A DNA stretch of 64,000 nt from Blautia sp. MSJ-19 (GCF_018918125.1 NZ_JAHLQA010000004.1:62001-126000); one strand, 5' to 3'; numbered from the stretch's first letter, positions 53,106-62,468 are shown. Notes: generated from the sequence alone by a model not told the origin. A program made the numbers and translations.

Positions 53106-56100
53106 TCACAGCCGTACAATTTTGCTTTTTCCTTCCCGTATAAATTGTTTTACAAAGTCATCGTATTCACAGGGTCTTCCCCAGAAAAATCCCTGTCCGA
53201 AGTCCGGTTCAAGCCGCTGGATTTTTTTCCATTCTTCTTCGTTTTCAACACCTTCAATACAAATCTTCAAACCAAGATTATGAATCATCCTGCAAAATTG
53301 CTTCAACAGATAATACTCTTTTTCATCTGCCACAGCACTTGCGGTAAAAGAACGGTCGATTTTGATGATCTCCGGATCAAGCTCACTGAGATAGTGAAAA
53401 TTAGAATATCCGGTTCCGAAATCATCCAATGCCAGCTTAATTCCCATACGCTTCAATTCTCTTAGGAAATGCTGTGTATTAATATCTCCCTCCAGCAGAT
53501 CACTTTCCGTCAGTTCAATATTCATTGCATCCGGTGAAATACCTGCCTTTTCCATTTCAGCTGCAATGTCCAGGATCACATCCGACTTTGATACCTGTAT
53601 CTGAGAGATGTTTATATTGACTTTAAATCCAGGAAGCATTTTTCTGATCTCACAGCACTTTTCCATTGCTTCCTTCATCATCCAACGGCCCACCGGAATG
53701 ATCAGACCGGTCTCCTCCAAAATAGGAATAAATTCTGCCGGAGACACCATTCCAAATTTTGAAGAAGAAAAACGCATCAGCGCTTCTGCGCCACTCATAC
53801 AGCCAGTTTCAGCCTCGATCACCGGCTGATAGAATGCTACAAATCCCTGAAATCCATTTCTTGTCGCCTCTCTGAGTTCCTGTGTGATCTCTCCCTTTCG
53901 GATAAAATGTGCATAGTCTTTCTCATCAAATACATAGCAGCGATTTCTTCCTCGCTTCTTTGCCTCATTCAGCGAAAAATCTGTGAGCTTCATAACTTCT
54001 GAATATTCGATATTCTCAGAACTGTGCAATGCCAGACTTCCTCCAGAAATTGTATACATTACCTCAAAATCATTTTCTTCAATAAACTGATCCACAGACT
54101 CTCTTATCTTTGTAAAAAGTTTCCCTGCCTCTTTTGTATCATCAGAGGAAACGTCCAGAATCAGAAATTCATCTGCCATCAGTTTATATACGCTTTGATT
54201 TTCTGACATGCACGCTGAAATACATGCTGCTGTTTCTCTCAGTATAAAATCTCCATATTCCATACTGAATTTCTCATTAATTTCCCTGAAATGATCAATT
54301 CCGACACGCAGCAGATATCCTTTTTTCCAGGTCGGAACCGGATTGCTTATATATTCACGGAATCCCTTTTCACTCAACAGTCCACTTACATTGTCTGCTT
54401 TTTGTTTTCCTCCAATCTCATTTATACAACCGATCATATAAACCGGATTCATTTTATCGTCACGCACCAGATATCCCTTACATTTAATCCAGACAGGTCT
54501 TTTCTGCAGATCCATCCATCGATACTCCATGTTGTGTGTACAGCGCTCCGTGCTTAACAGGTCATCAAATTCTGCTTTCAGTTTTGCATAATCAGGACCA
54601 TATACAAATTCTCTGTGATATTCCATCACTTTGTGAAACGCATTTTTCGGAATACAGAATCGTTCCAATGCCTGTGGTGCAATATAATAATAATCTGTTC
54701 TGAAATCTACAATGTATGGATAATTATCGGTGGTAGGACTGATAAGATCGATCATGCTGCAGAGTTCACTCAAGGTCATATCCTGGTACTTTTTCTCGTG
54801 AAGAATCACTTCATCAATAATATCTTCCGCAGGACGTTTTTCCATATAAGAAACTGTATTTTCAGAATCCGTTGTCTTTGCAACTTTTTTTCTTCTTTTC
54901 TGACGATACAGCATTGTATCGCTTCGCCTTACAATATCTTTAAAATCAATATCTGTATCCGGAATATAATATGCATATCCTGCTGAAATACTTAAAGGAT
55001 AACTGAGATCACGTGACGTTTCTTTCAGAATCCTTTCCAGTACATTTATACATCCCGGAATCTGATTCTTTTCCTCACTATGATACACATACGCAAACTC
55101 ATCGCCACCAATGCGAAAACAGTTTTTCTCATTTTTAAACGCACGCCGGATACACTGATAACAAAGCTTCAGTGCTTCGTCTCCTTTCTCGTGACCGAAA
55201 TTGTCATTGATTTTCTTAAGATCATCTACATCAAATAATACAACTCCTGTTGTCCGCAGCTCAATTTCCTGCTCATCCAGATACTTGATCATATTTTCAT
55301 AGGCATTTCTGTTCATAGCTTCTGTCAGCATATCCATATTTGCCATTTTCTGCAGATATGCAAGTTTCTGTTTCTGCACATACTGATCATAATATCTGTA
55401 TACCTGTATCCAGATCAGCCCGACAATAAATCCCATAGTTCCAAGTGGAAGAAATATCGATGTAGTTTTAAAATTTCTGATATAATACAGTGCAAGTTCC
55501 ACCGTGCCAGATACCATTATAATATACAATGGATACTTAAATTCCCGGGCTGCTTCGTTTTCTGTTTTTCCTGCTTCATAATGAATCAAAGCAAATGTAT
55601 AAATAACTGTAACCACCATCAATATATGTGTGATCGGAAGCAGCTGAAAAATATCTATAATTCCCGCACATTGAAATATGACCTGTACTGCCATATTCAT
55701 TAAAAACAGAATCGCCAGATATAACGCACCTTTACGATATTTACTTTTACAGATATCATACAAAAGAAACGTAAATGGCACTGGAAATAAAAAAAATGAG
55801 AAAAAATCCACGAAGTAAAGGGTTCTTCCGTCCGGAATCAGGAACTGCATGAATCCACACTGCTGCAATGACCATATCGCAATCACCAAAGAAAAGATTC
55901 CCAGATTCAGTAAAATCTCATTTCTGCCATCTGATTTTTCTCTGTTCTTCTTTCTCATACTGGAAAAATACAGAATCAGGCTGACTACCCCGGAAAACAA
56001 AATCCCACAGCTGATAAGCAATATTCCAAAGCTGTCCCTCAAAATTCTCAGTATGCAGTCGCCTCTTGTTCCAAAAGAAAGCGTAAACGCATTTCCATAA

Positions 56101-56498
56101 TATTTCGGATATACCGGAAGTATCCTCACCTCCAGTTTTTTACCTGCACTGTTCTCCGGAATATCTACAATATGCCAGCATGAACCTGGTGACTTCATAA
56201 ATCCGAGTGTATTTTCCTCTTTTCCATACTGATAAATCTCTTTGCCATCAAGCAGAACTTCCACTCCCGTATGAGTCGTTTTAAACAAAACCGACTGTTG
56301 TCCATTAAATTTTTCCGGTAAAACTATATTCTCTGTTTTCACTTCGCCTTCCGATTCCTGTGCGGTCTCAAGTTGCACCGTACCGTCAAAAGATATCCGC
56401 TCCCGCGACGTACTCTGTGTATATATCCATCTGGAAAAAACAATGGCAAACAGCCCGAAGGCAACCAGCGTAATCCACAGTTTTTTTTCTATTCTCAT
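53106..56498 (-). CDS. Membrane receptor with GGDEF, PAS-like, degenerate GGDEF and EAL domains
   Basis: Signal protein of 1130 residues. Helix 1 is near the start (LWITLVAFGLFAIVF). An extracytoplasmic domain of the DISMED/galactose-binding type spans about 30-145, and seven helices span about 150-375. The first GGDEF (about 385-530) is intact (FRIGGDEFAYV). A PAS-like part spans about 590-695. The second GGDEF (about 705-860) has MADEF instead of GGDEF and is probably inactive. The EAL domain (about 880-1120) has GAEALMRF, ELTESD, LALDDFGTGYSN and ICIEGVE, with all key residues. It should both make and break c-di-GMP. ATG 56498 is chosen for its AGGA site; upstream in-frame ATGs exist. Confidence 0.87.
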   Translation of the reverse strand: MRIEKKLWITLVAFGLFAIVFSRWIYTQSTSRERISFDGTVQLETAQESEGEVKTENIVLPEKFNGQQSVLFKTTHTGVEVLLDGKEIYQYGKEENTLGFMKSPGSCWHIVDIPENSAGKKLEVRILPVYPKYYGNAFTLSFGTRGDCILRILRDSFGILLISCGILFSGVVSLILYFSSMRKKNREKSDGRNEILLNLGIFSLVIAIWSLQQCGFMQFLIPDGRTLYFVDFFSFFLFPVPFTFLLYDICKSKYRKGALYLAILFLMNMAVQVIFQCAGIIDIFQLLPITHILMVVTVIYTFALIHYEAGKTENEAAREFKYPLYIIMVSGTVELALYYIRNFKTTSIFLPLGTMGFIVGLIWIQVYRYYDQYVQKQKLAYLQKMANMDMLTEAMNRNAYENMIKYLDEQEIELRTTGVVLFDVDDLKKINDNFGHEKGDEALKLCYQCIRRAFKNEKNCFRIGGDEFAYVYHSEEKNQIPGCINVLERILKETSRDLSYPLSISAGYAYYIPDTDIDFKDIVRRSDTMLYRQKRRKKVAKTTDSENTVSYMEKRPAEDIIDEVILHEKKYQDMTLSELCSMIDLISPTTDNYPYIVDFRTDYYYIAPQALERFCIPKNAFHKVMEYHREFVYGPDYAKLKAEFDDLLSTERCTHNMEYRWMDLQKRPVWIKCKGYLVRDDKMNPVYMIGCINEIGGKQKADNVSGLLSEKGFREYISNPVPTWKKGYLLRVGIDHFREINEKFSMEYGDFILRETAACISACMSENQSVYKLMADEFLILDVSSDDTKEAGKLFTKIRESVDQFIEENDFEVMYTISGGSLALHSSENIEYSEVMKLTDFSLNEAKKRGRNRCYVFDEKDYAHFIRKGEITQELREATRNGFQGFVAFYQPVIEAETGCMSGAEALMRFSSSKFGMVSPAEFIPILEETGLIIPVGRWMMKEAMEKCCEIRKMLPGFKVNINISQIQVSKSDVILDIAAEMEKAGISPDAMNIELTESDLLEGDINTQHFLRELKRMGIKLALDDFGTGYSNFHYLSELDPEIIKIDRSFTASAVADEKEYYLLKQFCRMIHNLGLKICIEGVENEEEWKKIQRLEPDFGQGFFWGRPCEYDDFVKQFIREGKSKIVRL

Positions 56499-56573
56499 CT
56501 CGTTCCTCATCCGTAAATTTAGTGATCTGTTCTGCATCAATATCTTTGTCCTGCAGTCTTTCTTTTTCTCGCT

Positions 56574-56684
56574 CTAAAATAACGATATATTTTCATGATC
56601 TGATTTCTCAGATGCCATAAAAGCGTCAATCGCCGCTAATGTATTTCCCTTTCTTGCACTTCCGTTAATGATTGCGATTTTCAT
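56574..56684 (-). pseudogene. Fragment of an NAD(P)H-dependent FMN reductase-like gene
   Basis: Thirty-six codons that begin KIAIINGSARKGNTLAAIDAF, the flavodoxin-fold phosphate-binding start of NADPH-dependent FMN reductases (usually near 180 residues), then run out after DHENISLF. A good ribosome site (GAGG, 8 bases) and a -10-like TATACT upstream survive, so the gene was lost by a 3' deletion. An in-frame 22-codon leader (from 56750) also has a ribosome site. Confidence 0.7.
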
Positions 56685-56874
56685 CGTATTTTCCTCACTT
56701 TCAATTTTTATTTTCAGCAGTGTATCCCATTGGGATTCGTTTTGGTTCATGTCGTGTCCCCTATTGTCACACTTCCAGTATAGCATACTATTGATTATTT
56801 TAGGAGCAGAATCCTCCACTAAACCTTTCCCGTCCATTCCTTTTCGCTTTCACCGTTAAGAAATGTATTTCTTT

Positions 56875-57861
56875 TTATTTTAAAAAACACAAAATCTGTT
56901 CTACATATACCTGCATCGTCTCGTCATCGCTTCCAAATATTTCATGTTTACTTTCGGGCATATATACATATTCACATGAAGTCCTGCCTTTCTGCTGCAG
57001 TTTCTTCGCAAATTTCTGTATCGCACGGACAGAAACGAACGCATCTTTCTCTGCCTGAAACAACAGTATCGGTGCAGTAAGTCTTTTCCATCCATAGTAT
57101 CTTATATACCAGCTCATTCTTATTGAAGCCAGCAGCCATCCATAAGAAGCAGCACTTGTCTGAATTTCCCTGCGCCGTTTACGAATCTCATGATACCTTA
57201 TAAATCTTGCTTCCGAAACCGCTGCACTTGTCTCAAGCGTTTCACTTCCATCATAAGGCTTTTGTCCAATCACATACTTTGCGTCCCTTCCCACCAGACA
57301 TTCCGCCTGTGCAATCGCAACCGTCACGGGCCAGGGTACATTTCCGGTAAGTGGCCGTATCATTGGCGAACTGAGTATGATCTTCTGAAAGAGCTCCGGT
57401 TCCCATGAGGCTGCGATCGTACCGATTGCCCCTCCCATAGAATGGGCAAACAGGATCAGCGGCAAATCAGAATATTCTTTTTTTGCCACATGACACACTT
57501 TCATAAAATCCCGCACAAAACGCTTCCAGGTGTCAATATGTACCAGTGACAAATCCTCTGTCAGTCGATAACTCAAACCGTGCCCCGTATGTTCCGGCAT
57601 ACACACATGGTATCCGGCTTTCATGAAGTAGTATATCATTTCATCATATTTCGGTGCGCCTTCCGTAAAGCCATGGCTGATGATAATAACACCCTGTGGC
57701 TTATCTGTCTCATAAAACTTCACATGAAGTTTCCCGGCTTTTTCTCTTTGTTCAGCCTCTCTTGCTCCTGTAATATAACATTCCCTGCAATGTGCATGCA
57801 AATACGGTTCTACTTCATCTTTCATAATATCCGCAAATTTATCTTCCTGTATGATTTTCAT
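56875..57861 (-). CDS. Alpha/beta hydrolase, monoglyceride lipase/lysophospholipase-like
   Basis: Serine hydrolase of 328 residues. The nucleophile elbow is FAHSMGGAIG (serine near residue 140). The oxyanion region is IISHGFTEGAPKYD. The acid is probably in AEKDAFV and the base in SKHEIFG near the end. A cap of about 80 residues lies between the core segments. It resembles PldB-type monoacylglycerol lipases and lysophospholipases; the lipid or ester is unknown. Its ATG overlaps the MFS stop codon (ATGA), so the two are coupled and under the TetR gene upstream. Confidence 0.88.
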   Translation of the reverse strand: MKIIQEDKFADIMKDEVEPYLHAHCRECYITGAREAEQREKAGKLHVKFYETDKPQGVIIISHGFTEGAPKYDEMIYYFMKAGYHVCMPEHTGHGLSYRLTEDLSLVHIDTWKRFVRDFMKVCHVAKKEYSDLPLILFAHSMGGAIGTIAASWEPELFQKIILSSPMIRPLTGNVPWPVTVAIAQAECLVGRDAKYVIGQKPYDGSETLETSAAVSEARFIRYHEIRKRRREIQTSAASYGWLLASIRMSWYIRYYGWKRLTAPILLFQAEKDAFVSVRAIQKFAKKLQQKGRTSCEYVYMPESKHEIFGSDDETMQVYVEQILCFLK

Positions 57862-59219
57862 TCTCTCTTCCCACCAATAATTCCATTAATCTTTTTCTCA
57901 TTATAAAATACCAGTATGATTCCACCTATGCAGCAAAATACTGCTGCACCAAAGGCAGCCACACGATATCCGGTTCCGTCTCCTGCCCCAATCGTGGACA
58001 CTGCTGTAAAGATCAGCATAGAAAGACTCTGTCCAAGTTTAAACGCAAAAGTTCTCGCAGCATAAAACATTCCTTCACGGTTACTTCCAGTCTTAATCGA
58101 ATCACTCTGTGCAATGTCAGCCACTACTGCCTGTGGAAGAATTCCAAAGATTGCCATAGGAAGTGCAGCCACAACCGTCAGAATCAGCCCCTGAACTGTT
58201 GCCGGAATAAGTGTCATTTTTCCCATAAAACCTGTATAAAAATAAGCCAGACTAAATACCGCAAACGCAAAAAGAATCATCTTTTTCTTTCCCAGTTTCG
58301 GTGTGAGTTTATTTACCGGCACATAAAACACCAGAGATAACGCAGTCATTCCGACAAAATACAGTGTTGTCATGGTCTCCGGAAGTTTCAGCAGACTGGT
58401 TACAAAAAACGGCAGCCCTGTCTGAAACATCGTAAGTGCGATCCAGTAAAAAATATCCGAACCTACAAATTTTCGAAACTCACCATTCTTAAATGTCGCA
58501 ACCAGCGAACGAAAAGCCGACTCTTTTGCAGGAACTGTATTTACATAATCTTTTTCCCTGATGCAGAACACCGGTACCAGCATACAGATAAAAGCCACTG
58601 CAGCCATCAATGTAAATGTCACACGGATAGCTCCGACTCTTCCAAATGCCGGAATAAATGTCCCCCAGATTGTCGGTGCCAGATAAGCCACTGCCGTTCC
58701 TGCAATAAAAGTAAATGAGATTACTGTAGAAATATTCAGACGCTCCTGCTGTGTGTGCCCTAATTCCGGAATTAACGCATTATACGGAGTACAATACGCA
58801 GTGATGGAAAGGTAATATGCCAGGATCATCAGTAGCAGAAAAGCCGCGTTGATCCAACTGTTTTTATTAACCGGCGACCAGAATACCAGTACCGTAGATA
58901 ATGCCAATGGCAGAGATGCCCATTTCAAAAAAGGAATTCTTCGGCCATTTTTCGAGGTACATCTGTCAGACCAGGATGCGATCATTGGATCTGTGAATGC
59001 ATCAAAAATTCTTCCAAACGCTGTAATTCCGCCAATGATCGTGAAAATTCCAAGGACAACCAGTCCCTGTGGGATAAATACCGTCTGTCCCTGACTGATT
59101 GCCGTCTTGTCCGGCTGATAAAAATAAACGAGCCAGTTGGATATGATTCCGGATAGCATTGCCCATCCAAACTGTCCTGCTGCAAACTGCCATATTTTTG
59201 CTGTTGTTAATTTCTTCAT
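57858..59219 (-). CDS. GPH/MFS sugar:cation symporter-like transporter
   Basis: Twelve-helix transporter of 453 residues. The conserved loop FDAFTDPMIASWSDRCTSKNGRR (split by family position near residue 75) is the MelB/GPH signature, with the two aspartates that bind cation in helix 4 replaced by a diverged sequence. The N-terminus (IWQFAAGQFGWAMLSGI) lies at the start of helix 1. AGGAGG precedes ATG. Substrate may be a glycoside or a drug. It lies between the TetR gene and the hydrolase gene, so it may take up or expel the ligand that induces TetR. Confidence 0.87.
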   Translation of the reverse strand: MKKLTTAKIWQFAAGQFGWAMLSGIISNWLVYFYQPDKTAISQGQTVFIPQGLVVLGIFTIIGGITAFGRIFDAFTDPMIASWSDRCTSKNGRRIPFLKWASLPLALSTVLVFWSPVNKNSWINAAFLLLMILAYYLSITAYCTPYNALIPELGHTQQERLNISTVISFTFIAGTAVAYLAPTIWGTFIPAFGRVGAIRVTFTLMAAVAFICMLVPVFCIREKDYVNTVPAKESAFRSLVATFKNGEFRKFVGSDIFYWIALTMFQTGLPFFVTSLLKLPETMTTLYFVGMTALSLVFYVPVNKLTPKLGKKKMILFAFAVFSLAYFYTGFMGKMTLIPATVQGLILTVVAALPMAIFGILPQAVVADIAQSDSIKTGSNREGMFYAARTFAFKLGQSLSMLIFTAVSTIGAGDGTGYRVAAFGAAVFCCIGGIILVFYNEKKINGIIGGKRE

Positions 59220-59264
59220 ATTGTGCCTCCTGATACTACTTTTATCTTGCTACATATTGTAATT

Positions 59265-59912
59265 TTATCCCTTGATTCCCCTCAACAGCAGCTCTGTGAC
59301 AATATGGAACTGCCGATTTCCTTCAACCGCCTGGTCCGAAGAGAGAATTTCTCCTCCCACCACCAGTTTCTGCATCACTGCCAAAAGAGTATGTGTCAAC
59401 GAAAAATACATCTCGTCTATTGAACAGGTAAAAAACAGACTTTCATCTGCCAGCCCTTTTTCCAGTGCATCTGTCACATGTGGTTTCAATCGAAGGATAC
59501 CACTCTCATAATCTGCCAATCGTTCTTCGGATATCTGGTATTTTTTTACAAAAACATCGAATTCCTGCAGAAATTTCAGAAATGCTTTTTCCTCCTGAAA
59601 TATTCTTTCCAGAACATTCATGATTTTCTGAAGCTGCATATAGCCCGTACCGACCGTCTTCAGTTCTATCAGATATTTCTCTGAAACTTTCTGCCAGTAA
59701 CATTCTGCCGTCTCTATCACCAGTTCGATTTTCGTAGAAAAATATCGATATATCGTTGCGACCCCCACGCCAGAGCATTTCGCAACTTCCTCCATAGACG
59801 TATCCTCCACACACTTCTCCCAGAACAGTTTCATTGATGTCTGAATGATTTTTTCCCGTCTCTGCTGCGCCTGACGTTCTCTTGTTGAAGTTACTTTTTC
59901 TGTTGCATTCAT
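59265..59912 (-). CDS. TetR/AcrR family transcriptional regulator
   Basis: Regulator of 215 residues. The N-terminal helix-turn-helix lies at about 14-60 (REKIIQTSMKLFWEK, TSMEEVAKCSGVGVATIYRYFSTK), with the classical TIYRYF motif. The C-terminal part is the ligand-binding helical domain, not conserved between family members. GGTGGTGAG precedes the ATG. It is the first gene of its operon with the transporter and hydrolase genes and should repress its own promoter through the palindrome at 59967-59985. Confidence 0.93.
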   Translation of the reverse strand: MNATEKVTSTRERQAQQRREKIIQTSMKLFWEKCVEDTSMEEVAKCSGVGVATIYRYFSTKIELVIETAECYWQKVSEKYLIELKTVGTGYMQLQKIMNVLERIFQEEKAFLKFLQEFDVFVKKYQISEERLADYESGILRLKPHVTDALEKGLADESLFFTCSIDEMYFSLTHTLLAVMQKLVVGGEILSSDQAVEGNRQFHIVTELLLRGIKG

Positions 59913-59966
59913 TTTCTCTCACCACCTTCTTTGTATTAATTTCTGGTGTAAATATTATTCTTCTTT

Positions 59967-60004
59967 ATGATAGTGATACTATCATTTTTATTTCTGTTGT
60001 ACAA
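59967..60004 (-). promoter_or_regulatory. TetR promoter with overlapping operator
   Basis: TTGTAC (59999-60004), 17-base spacer, TAGTAT (59976-59981). The palindrome ATGATAGT/ACTATCAT (59967-59985, 3-base centre) covers the -10 box, so binding would block the polymerase directly. Confidence 0.8.
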
Positions 60005-60050
60005 TGGTTTTTTATTATTTTTCATATCTTTGTGCATTTTGTATATTATA

Positions 60051-60087
60051 TAAAAAGACACCTGCCACTTAGGACAGATGCCTCTCA
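60051..60087 (-). terminator. Terminator after the ArsC/Spx-like gene
   Basis: GAGGCATCTG pairs with CAGGTGTC (with G-U pairs) on the minus strand and is followed by TTTTTATA. Confidence 0.7.
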
Positions 60088-60100
60088 TTTAACTAGTGAA

Positions 60101-60442
60101 TTATTTCCAGCTTTTCCACACATCAGGCTGATACCCCAGTGTAGACTGTTTTCCATTTCGAACTACTGGTGTTTTTATTACCTGCGGATTCTCGAGTATC
60201 TTCGCCAACTTATCCTCATCGGCAATGTATTTAATCAACGCAAGTGTATCTTTGTCCTTGCCGTCCCAGTTGATCATATTTTCCAGACCACCATTGACCT
60301 GTGCAACGGATGTAAACTCACCTTTACTCATGCCTTTTTCTTTCATATCAATAAACTGGTACTTAATACCACGTTCCTTGAAAAAACGTTCTGCTTTCTT
60401 CGTATCATTACATTTCTTCGTACCAAAAATCTGTATGTTCAT
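60101..60442 (-). CDS. ArsC/Spx family thioredoxin-fold protein
   Basis: Protein of 113 residues with the ArsC fold. It starts IQIFGTKKCNDTKKAERFFKERGIKYQF; the single cysteine in KKCNDTKK is the CX3K-type active site, not the CXXC of Spx. The conserved PVVRNGKQSTLGY is in the second half (TPVVRNG). This matches the YffB/ArsC-like group, whose substrate is unclear, rather than a proven arsenate reductase; no arsB or arsR is present. ACAGGAG precedes ATG. It lies 34 bases after the Cys-rich gene, at the end of the operon. Confidence 0.87.
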   Translation of the reverse strand: MNIQIFGTKKCNDTKKAERFFKERGIKYQFIDMKEKGMSKGEFTSVAQVNGGLENMINWDGKDKDTLALIKYIADEDKLAKILENPQVIKTPVVRNGKQSTLGYQPDVWKSWK

Positions 60443-60476
60443 AATCTTCTCCTGTCTTATTTAAATCTAATACGGC

Positions 60477-60701
60477 CTACTTTACAAGCCCTGTGTTGCT
60501 TCTGTATTCTTCATTAAGCTCACGCAGTTCTTTTTCGCCATTAATGTACGGTTCATAAAAAGCATCTACAGATCCGCCTCCCAGATTATCGCAGCCATTA
60601 CAGAAATCACATGCACCACCGCACTGATTCAGGCCCTCCTGAACAATACGAATTCTTTCTTCTTTTGTTGTATCCTTAATCAATATACTTTTTATTTCCA
60701 T
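60477..60701 (-). CDS. Small Cys-rich protein
   Basis: Protein of 74 residues (up to 77 if an upstream ATG is used). The start EIKSILIKDTTKEERIRIV is followed by CGGACDFCNGC at about 27-37, four cysteines that could hold zinc or an iron-sulfur cluster; the last 35 residues are charged. Relatives in these bacteria are sometimes mislabelled as PurH, with no proven role. Three ATG codons are clustered (60710, 60707, 60701) after GAAGGG; I chose the one that gives the best-matching start. A perfect 12-bp inverted repeat lies just upstream. Confidence 0.7.
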   Translation of the reverse strand: MEIKSILIKDTTKEERIRIVQEGLNQCGGACDFCNGCDNLGGGSVDAFYEPYINGEKELRELNEEYRSNTGLVK

Positions 60702-60718
60702 AATCATCATTTCCCTTC

Positions 60719-60755
60719 GTCATTTAAACGCTATTATAAATAACGTTTAAATGAC
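60719..60755 (-). repeat. Perfect 12-bp inverted repeat at the end of the DUF4268 gene
   Basis: GTCATTTAAACG (60744-60755 on the minus strand) and CGTTTAAATGAC (60719-60730), with a 13-base loop that contains the stop codon of the DUF4268 gene. No T run follows, so it may be an operator or a processing hairpin rather than a terminator. Confidence 0.6.
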
Positions 60756-61651
60756 TTTTTCATTTTTATACAAGTGTCCATTATGTAATCAAACTGCTCC
60801 GGCCATGTCGCTCTGTCATCCAAATCTACCGTTTTTTCAATCAAAATACGGCTTGCTTTTCTTTCCGGCAGTTCTTTCCACTCCAATTCCATCTCCATAG
60901 CCTTCTCTATTTCATCTTTATGAGTAAACAAACTCTTAAACAATTCTTTGTCGTCATTTATATACAGCTCAACATCAACCGCTTTTCTTTTCTGAATCTG
61001 CGACACAGCGATATGGCAGGCAGATGAGCCGATGCTGAAATCCATCCAATGATCCGTTGTCGGTTTTCTTTTATTAAAAATCCTTGAAAAATTTGCATCA
61101 CTAAACGCATAATCATTGAATGCCTGCCAGTATTCTAATCTCTGCTGCTGAGTTGGATTGGCAGATGTTGTTTTCTTGATTTCCTTTGTCCAGTCATTTG
61201 GTCTTTCAACAACTGTAAACGATGGTGCTATCTTCGAATCTCCAATCTGAAACAATTTTATTTCACATAAAAAGAACCCTATCTTATCATCTGTGTGATT
61301 ATTCAGCCATTCTACTGCTGCTTTATGTTCCTCGCGAGCATGTTTCACCACCCAGATAAGCACATCTGCACCTTTTCCTGATGCATATGTAATCAATTTC
61401 CCAAGATGGTCATGGTCCGTATCCTCTAACTGATTTTCAATTATAATCTTCCTGTCTGTTCCCGTTTCAGAGGCATAAATATCTACATTAAAATCGCCAA
61501 CTGAAGATTCCGTCTCATCCACAGTAATATCCAAACCTACAGCATCTGCAAGCAGATCTACATTCTCAGCTACCCATGGAGTAAAATTCAATGCTTCATG
61601 CGGCCATATACTCCTTAAATCTGTAATTTCCTTTAATGTGCCAAGATTCAC
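60734..61651 (-). CDS. DUF4268 domain protein with PD-(D/E)XK-like nuclease core
   Basis: Protein of 305 residues. The N-terminal half has VGDFNVDIYASETGTDRKIIIENQ, with D, E and Q in the spacing of the PD-(D/E)XK fold (residues about 52-73), followed by LEDTDHDHLGKLITYASG. The C-terminal half is the DUF4268 part (about 165-300, with AFNDYAFSDANFSRIF). Such proteins occur near restriction systems and other accessory loci; whether it cuts DNA is unknown. The GTG start has GGAGAGG 6 bases upstream. It lies 81 bases after the HNH gene in the same direction. Confidence 0.82.
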   Translation of the reverse strand: MNLGTLKEITDLRSIWPHEALNFTPWVAENVDLLADAVGLDITVDETESSVGDFNVDIYASETGTDRKIIIENQLEDTDHDHLGKLITYASGKGADVLIWVVKHAREEHKAAVEWLNNHTDDKIGFFLCEIKLFQIGDSKIAPSFTVVERPNDWTKEIKKTTSANPTQQQRLEYWQAFNDYAFSDANFSRIFNKRKPTTDHWMDFSIGSSACHIAVSQIQKRKAVDVELYINDDKELFKSLFTHKDEIEKAMEMELEWKELPERKASRILIEKTVDLDDRATWPEQFDYIMDTCIKMKKSFKRYL

Positions 61652-61732
61652 TATTGTCCTCTCCTTTTATCAACATTTAATTTTTTCGTTTGCCTTCACT
61701 TCTGACCGGAAGTTATTTTTTAGCATCTGCAC

Positions 61733-62356
61733 TTATAAAAACAAATCCTCTACCCACCAGGGTTTATTTTCCTCTCCTTTTATTTCATCCAGTCTTTTTA
61801 TATCAACACCCATATACTCTCCAAATGCTTTAATGAGCATCCTGTACTTCCCAGCATATGTAGCCGTATTCCAATAATTCTGTCCCCAGTGTGTGCTTAC
61901 TTCGTCATTTAATTTCTTTAATCTTTGTTGTATAAATTCCTCTATCTCTTCATCATTTTTCAAATTTTTCGCATGATCAATGATAAACTCCAGTGCATTT
62001 TTAAAACTATGTTTATAAATCAATCTATATTCTTTCATTCCCATTGTAGTCCAGAACATATCATAGAATGGATACCCATATCCACGAATCCAGTCCCACA
62101 TAATCTCCGGATCTGCAACATTCGGTCCATCTGCATGACATCTCTTACACAAAAGCACTAAATTCTGCGGTTCATCTTTTCCACCCAAAGCAGCCGGAAT
62201 AATATGAGCTCTTTCTAATGGACGTTTGTATCCACATCTCCAGCATCTTTCATTCGCTTCCGCCCAGTCAACACTCAGACCACATTCGTCCTGATACTTT
62301 ACCCAATACGATACAATTTCTTCTTTTGATGTTTTTATTGATTCTTTTTCGCTCAA
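61733..62356 (-). CDS. HNH endonuclease family protein
   Basis: Protein of 207 residues. The HNH core is near the start: CWRCG (first zinc pair), RAHIIPAALGG with the first catalytic histidine, NLVLLCKRCH with the asparagine, second zinc pair and last histidine. The remaining 130 residues are helical and unassigned. The TTG start has AGGAGG 9 bases upstream. It precedes the DUF4268 gene by 81 bases; two nuclease-like genes together suggest a defence or restriction role, which is only an inference. No methyltransferase is present. Confidence 0.87.
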   Translation of the reverse strand: MSEKESIKTSKEEIVSYWVKYQDECGLSVDWAEANERCWRCGYKRPLERAHIIPAALGGKDEPQNLVLLCKRCHADGPNVADPEIMWDWIRGYGYPFYDMFWTTMGMKEYRLIYKHSFKNALEFIIDHAKNLKNDEEIEEFIQQRLKKLNDEVSTHWGQNYWNTATYAGKYRMLIKAFGEYMGVDIKRLDEIKGEENKPWWVEDLFL

Positions 62357-62468
62357 AGTGCTTTTCCTCCTGGCTCATTCATATTTTAATACAGGATTCC
62401 AAAATAATCCAGATATGCTTCATAAGGATCCTGGTTTCAGCTGTAAAGCTTTTTCATCCGGATATTCC

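Noticed and set aside
56574..56837. 87-residue intact gene
   Set aside because: The recognisable part is only the first 36 residues of a flavodoxin-fold enzyme; upstream codons cross a promoter-like sequence.
60101..60442. Arsenate reductase of an ars operon
   Set aside because: No arsR, arsB or acr3 nearby, and the active site fits the broader ArsC/Spx-like group.
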